Source: JAJXWB01 sp047971685 (GTDB taxonomy: Bacteria > Pseudomonadota > Alphaproteobacteria > Rhizobiales > Beijerinckiaceae). Taken from it: DNA of 6,041 nt. Positions 5,888 through 6,041 of this stretch are shown here, piece by piece; the stretch's first letter is position 1, and each line of letters begins with the position of its first letter. A program made the translations under genes and the position numbers. Where the stretch lies: NCBI GenBank assembly GCA_047971685.1, contig JBKDZW010000097.1, positions 1 through 6,041 on the forward strand. Reading direction: 5' to 3'. A model generated the notes under the pieces. That model was not told where the DNA came from. It did not search any database and saw only the letters and a list, made by a program, of their open reading frames with translations.

Positions 5888-6041
5888 TTAGGGTCTGTGA
5901 ACCGCTCCGGAAAACCCAGGGCGGTTCGGTTTTTTAGAACCATCCAATTCCGCGCGGATCAACACCGCGAGCCCCCCCGCAGCCAGCGCCGCCAGCGCGA
6001 ACCAGGTCAGCGCATAGATCAGATGGGTGTCGCGGAACTGC
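5888..6041 (-). CDS. SURF1-family cytochrome oxidase assembly protein, C-terminal end
   Basis: The reverse strand is open from the window edge to TAA at 5890-5888, giving the last 50 residues. They begin QFRDTHLIYALTWFALAALA: the (N/D)xHLxYALTWF pattern is the hallmark of the second, C-terminal membrane helix of SURF1 (Shy1) proteins. These inner-membrane proteins help to put haem a into subunit I of aa3-type cytochrome c oxidase. After the helix comes a positively charged tail with KKPNRPGF. The N-terminal helix and periplasmic domain are outside the window. The usual neighbours in alphaproteobacteria are coxC and ctaG, which may lie beyond the right edge. The gene converges on the sulfide operon and is separated from it by the remnant zone. 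Confidence 0.85.
   Translation of the reverse strand, partial: QFRDTHLIYALTWFALAALAAGGLAVLIRAELDGSKKPNRPGFSGAVHRP
5899..5935 (+). terminator. Hairpin followed by T-run (possible + strand terminator)
   Basis: GAACCGC (5899-5905) pairs perfectly with GCGGTTC (5921-5927) across a 15-base loop, and six Ts follow at 5930-5935. For + strand transcripts coming from the sulfide operon this looks like an intrinsic terminator. It lies inside the last codons of the convergent SURF1 gene, and the loop is long, so function is uncertain. A competing pairing of GGGTTT (5884-5889) with AAACCC (5912-5917) is also possible. Confidence 0.4.

Noticed and set aside
1..6041. CRISPR array, tRNA or rRNA genes
   Set aside because: No regular direct repeats with spacers and no recognisable tRNA or rRNA stretches were seen on reading the sequence.

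Overview
The window reads as a GC-rich alphaproteobacterial chromosome, most like a Hyphomicrobiales/Rhizobiales member. This rests on protein style, codon use and the local gene set; no genus can be fixed from the sequence. Its core is a compact five-gene operon on the + strand (333-5499) for oxidising sulfide and handling the products. It is flanked by partial, unrelated genes on the - strand and, downstream, by a small graveyard of broken DNA.

Layout. 1-243 (-): the 5' part of a Prx6-type (1-Cys-like) peroxiredoxin. 244-332: an AT-rich divergent promoter region with palindromes that could be a repressor operator. 333-1250 (+): an ETHE1/Blh-like persulfide dioxygenase. 1247-1690 and 1687-2097 (+): the two halves of a split YeeE/YedE (PmpA/PmpB-like) sulfur-compound transporter, each start overlapping the preceding stop by 4 bases. 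2137-3729 (+): a fusion of a DUF442/Blh phosphatase- or rhodanese-like domain to a type II sulfide:quinone reductase (SQR). 3733-5499 (+): a SulP anion permease with a C-terminal STAS domain. 5559-about 5664 (-): the last 36 or so codons of a short-chain dehydrogenase. About 5652-5819 (+): the 3' end of an IS3-family transposase with a plausible right terminal repeat. 5888-6041 (-): the 3' end of a SURF1-family cytochrome oxidase assembly gene.

How the genes fit together (family knowledge plus inference): SQR takes electrons from sulfide into the quinone pool and makes sulfane sulfur, which goes to a thiol such as glutathione. The dioxygenase oxidises the resulting persulfide to sulfite. PmpAB and SulP would move sulfur species (thiosulfate, sulfite, sulfate or persulfide-related) across the membrane. 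The DUF442 domain has a Cys-containing loop and may relay or trim sulfur on the SQR. In the BigR-type operons of plant-associated bacteria the DUF442 domain is fused to the dioxygenase; here it sits on the SQR instead. This is the most notable feature of the window. No regulator gene is visible; an ArsR-type BigR/SqrR sensor encoded elsewhere is a reasonable guess.
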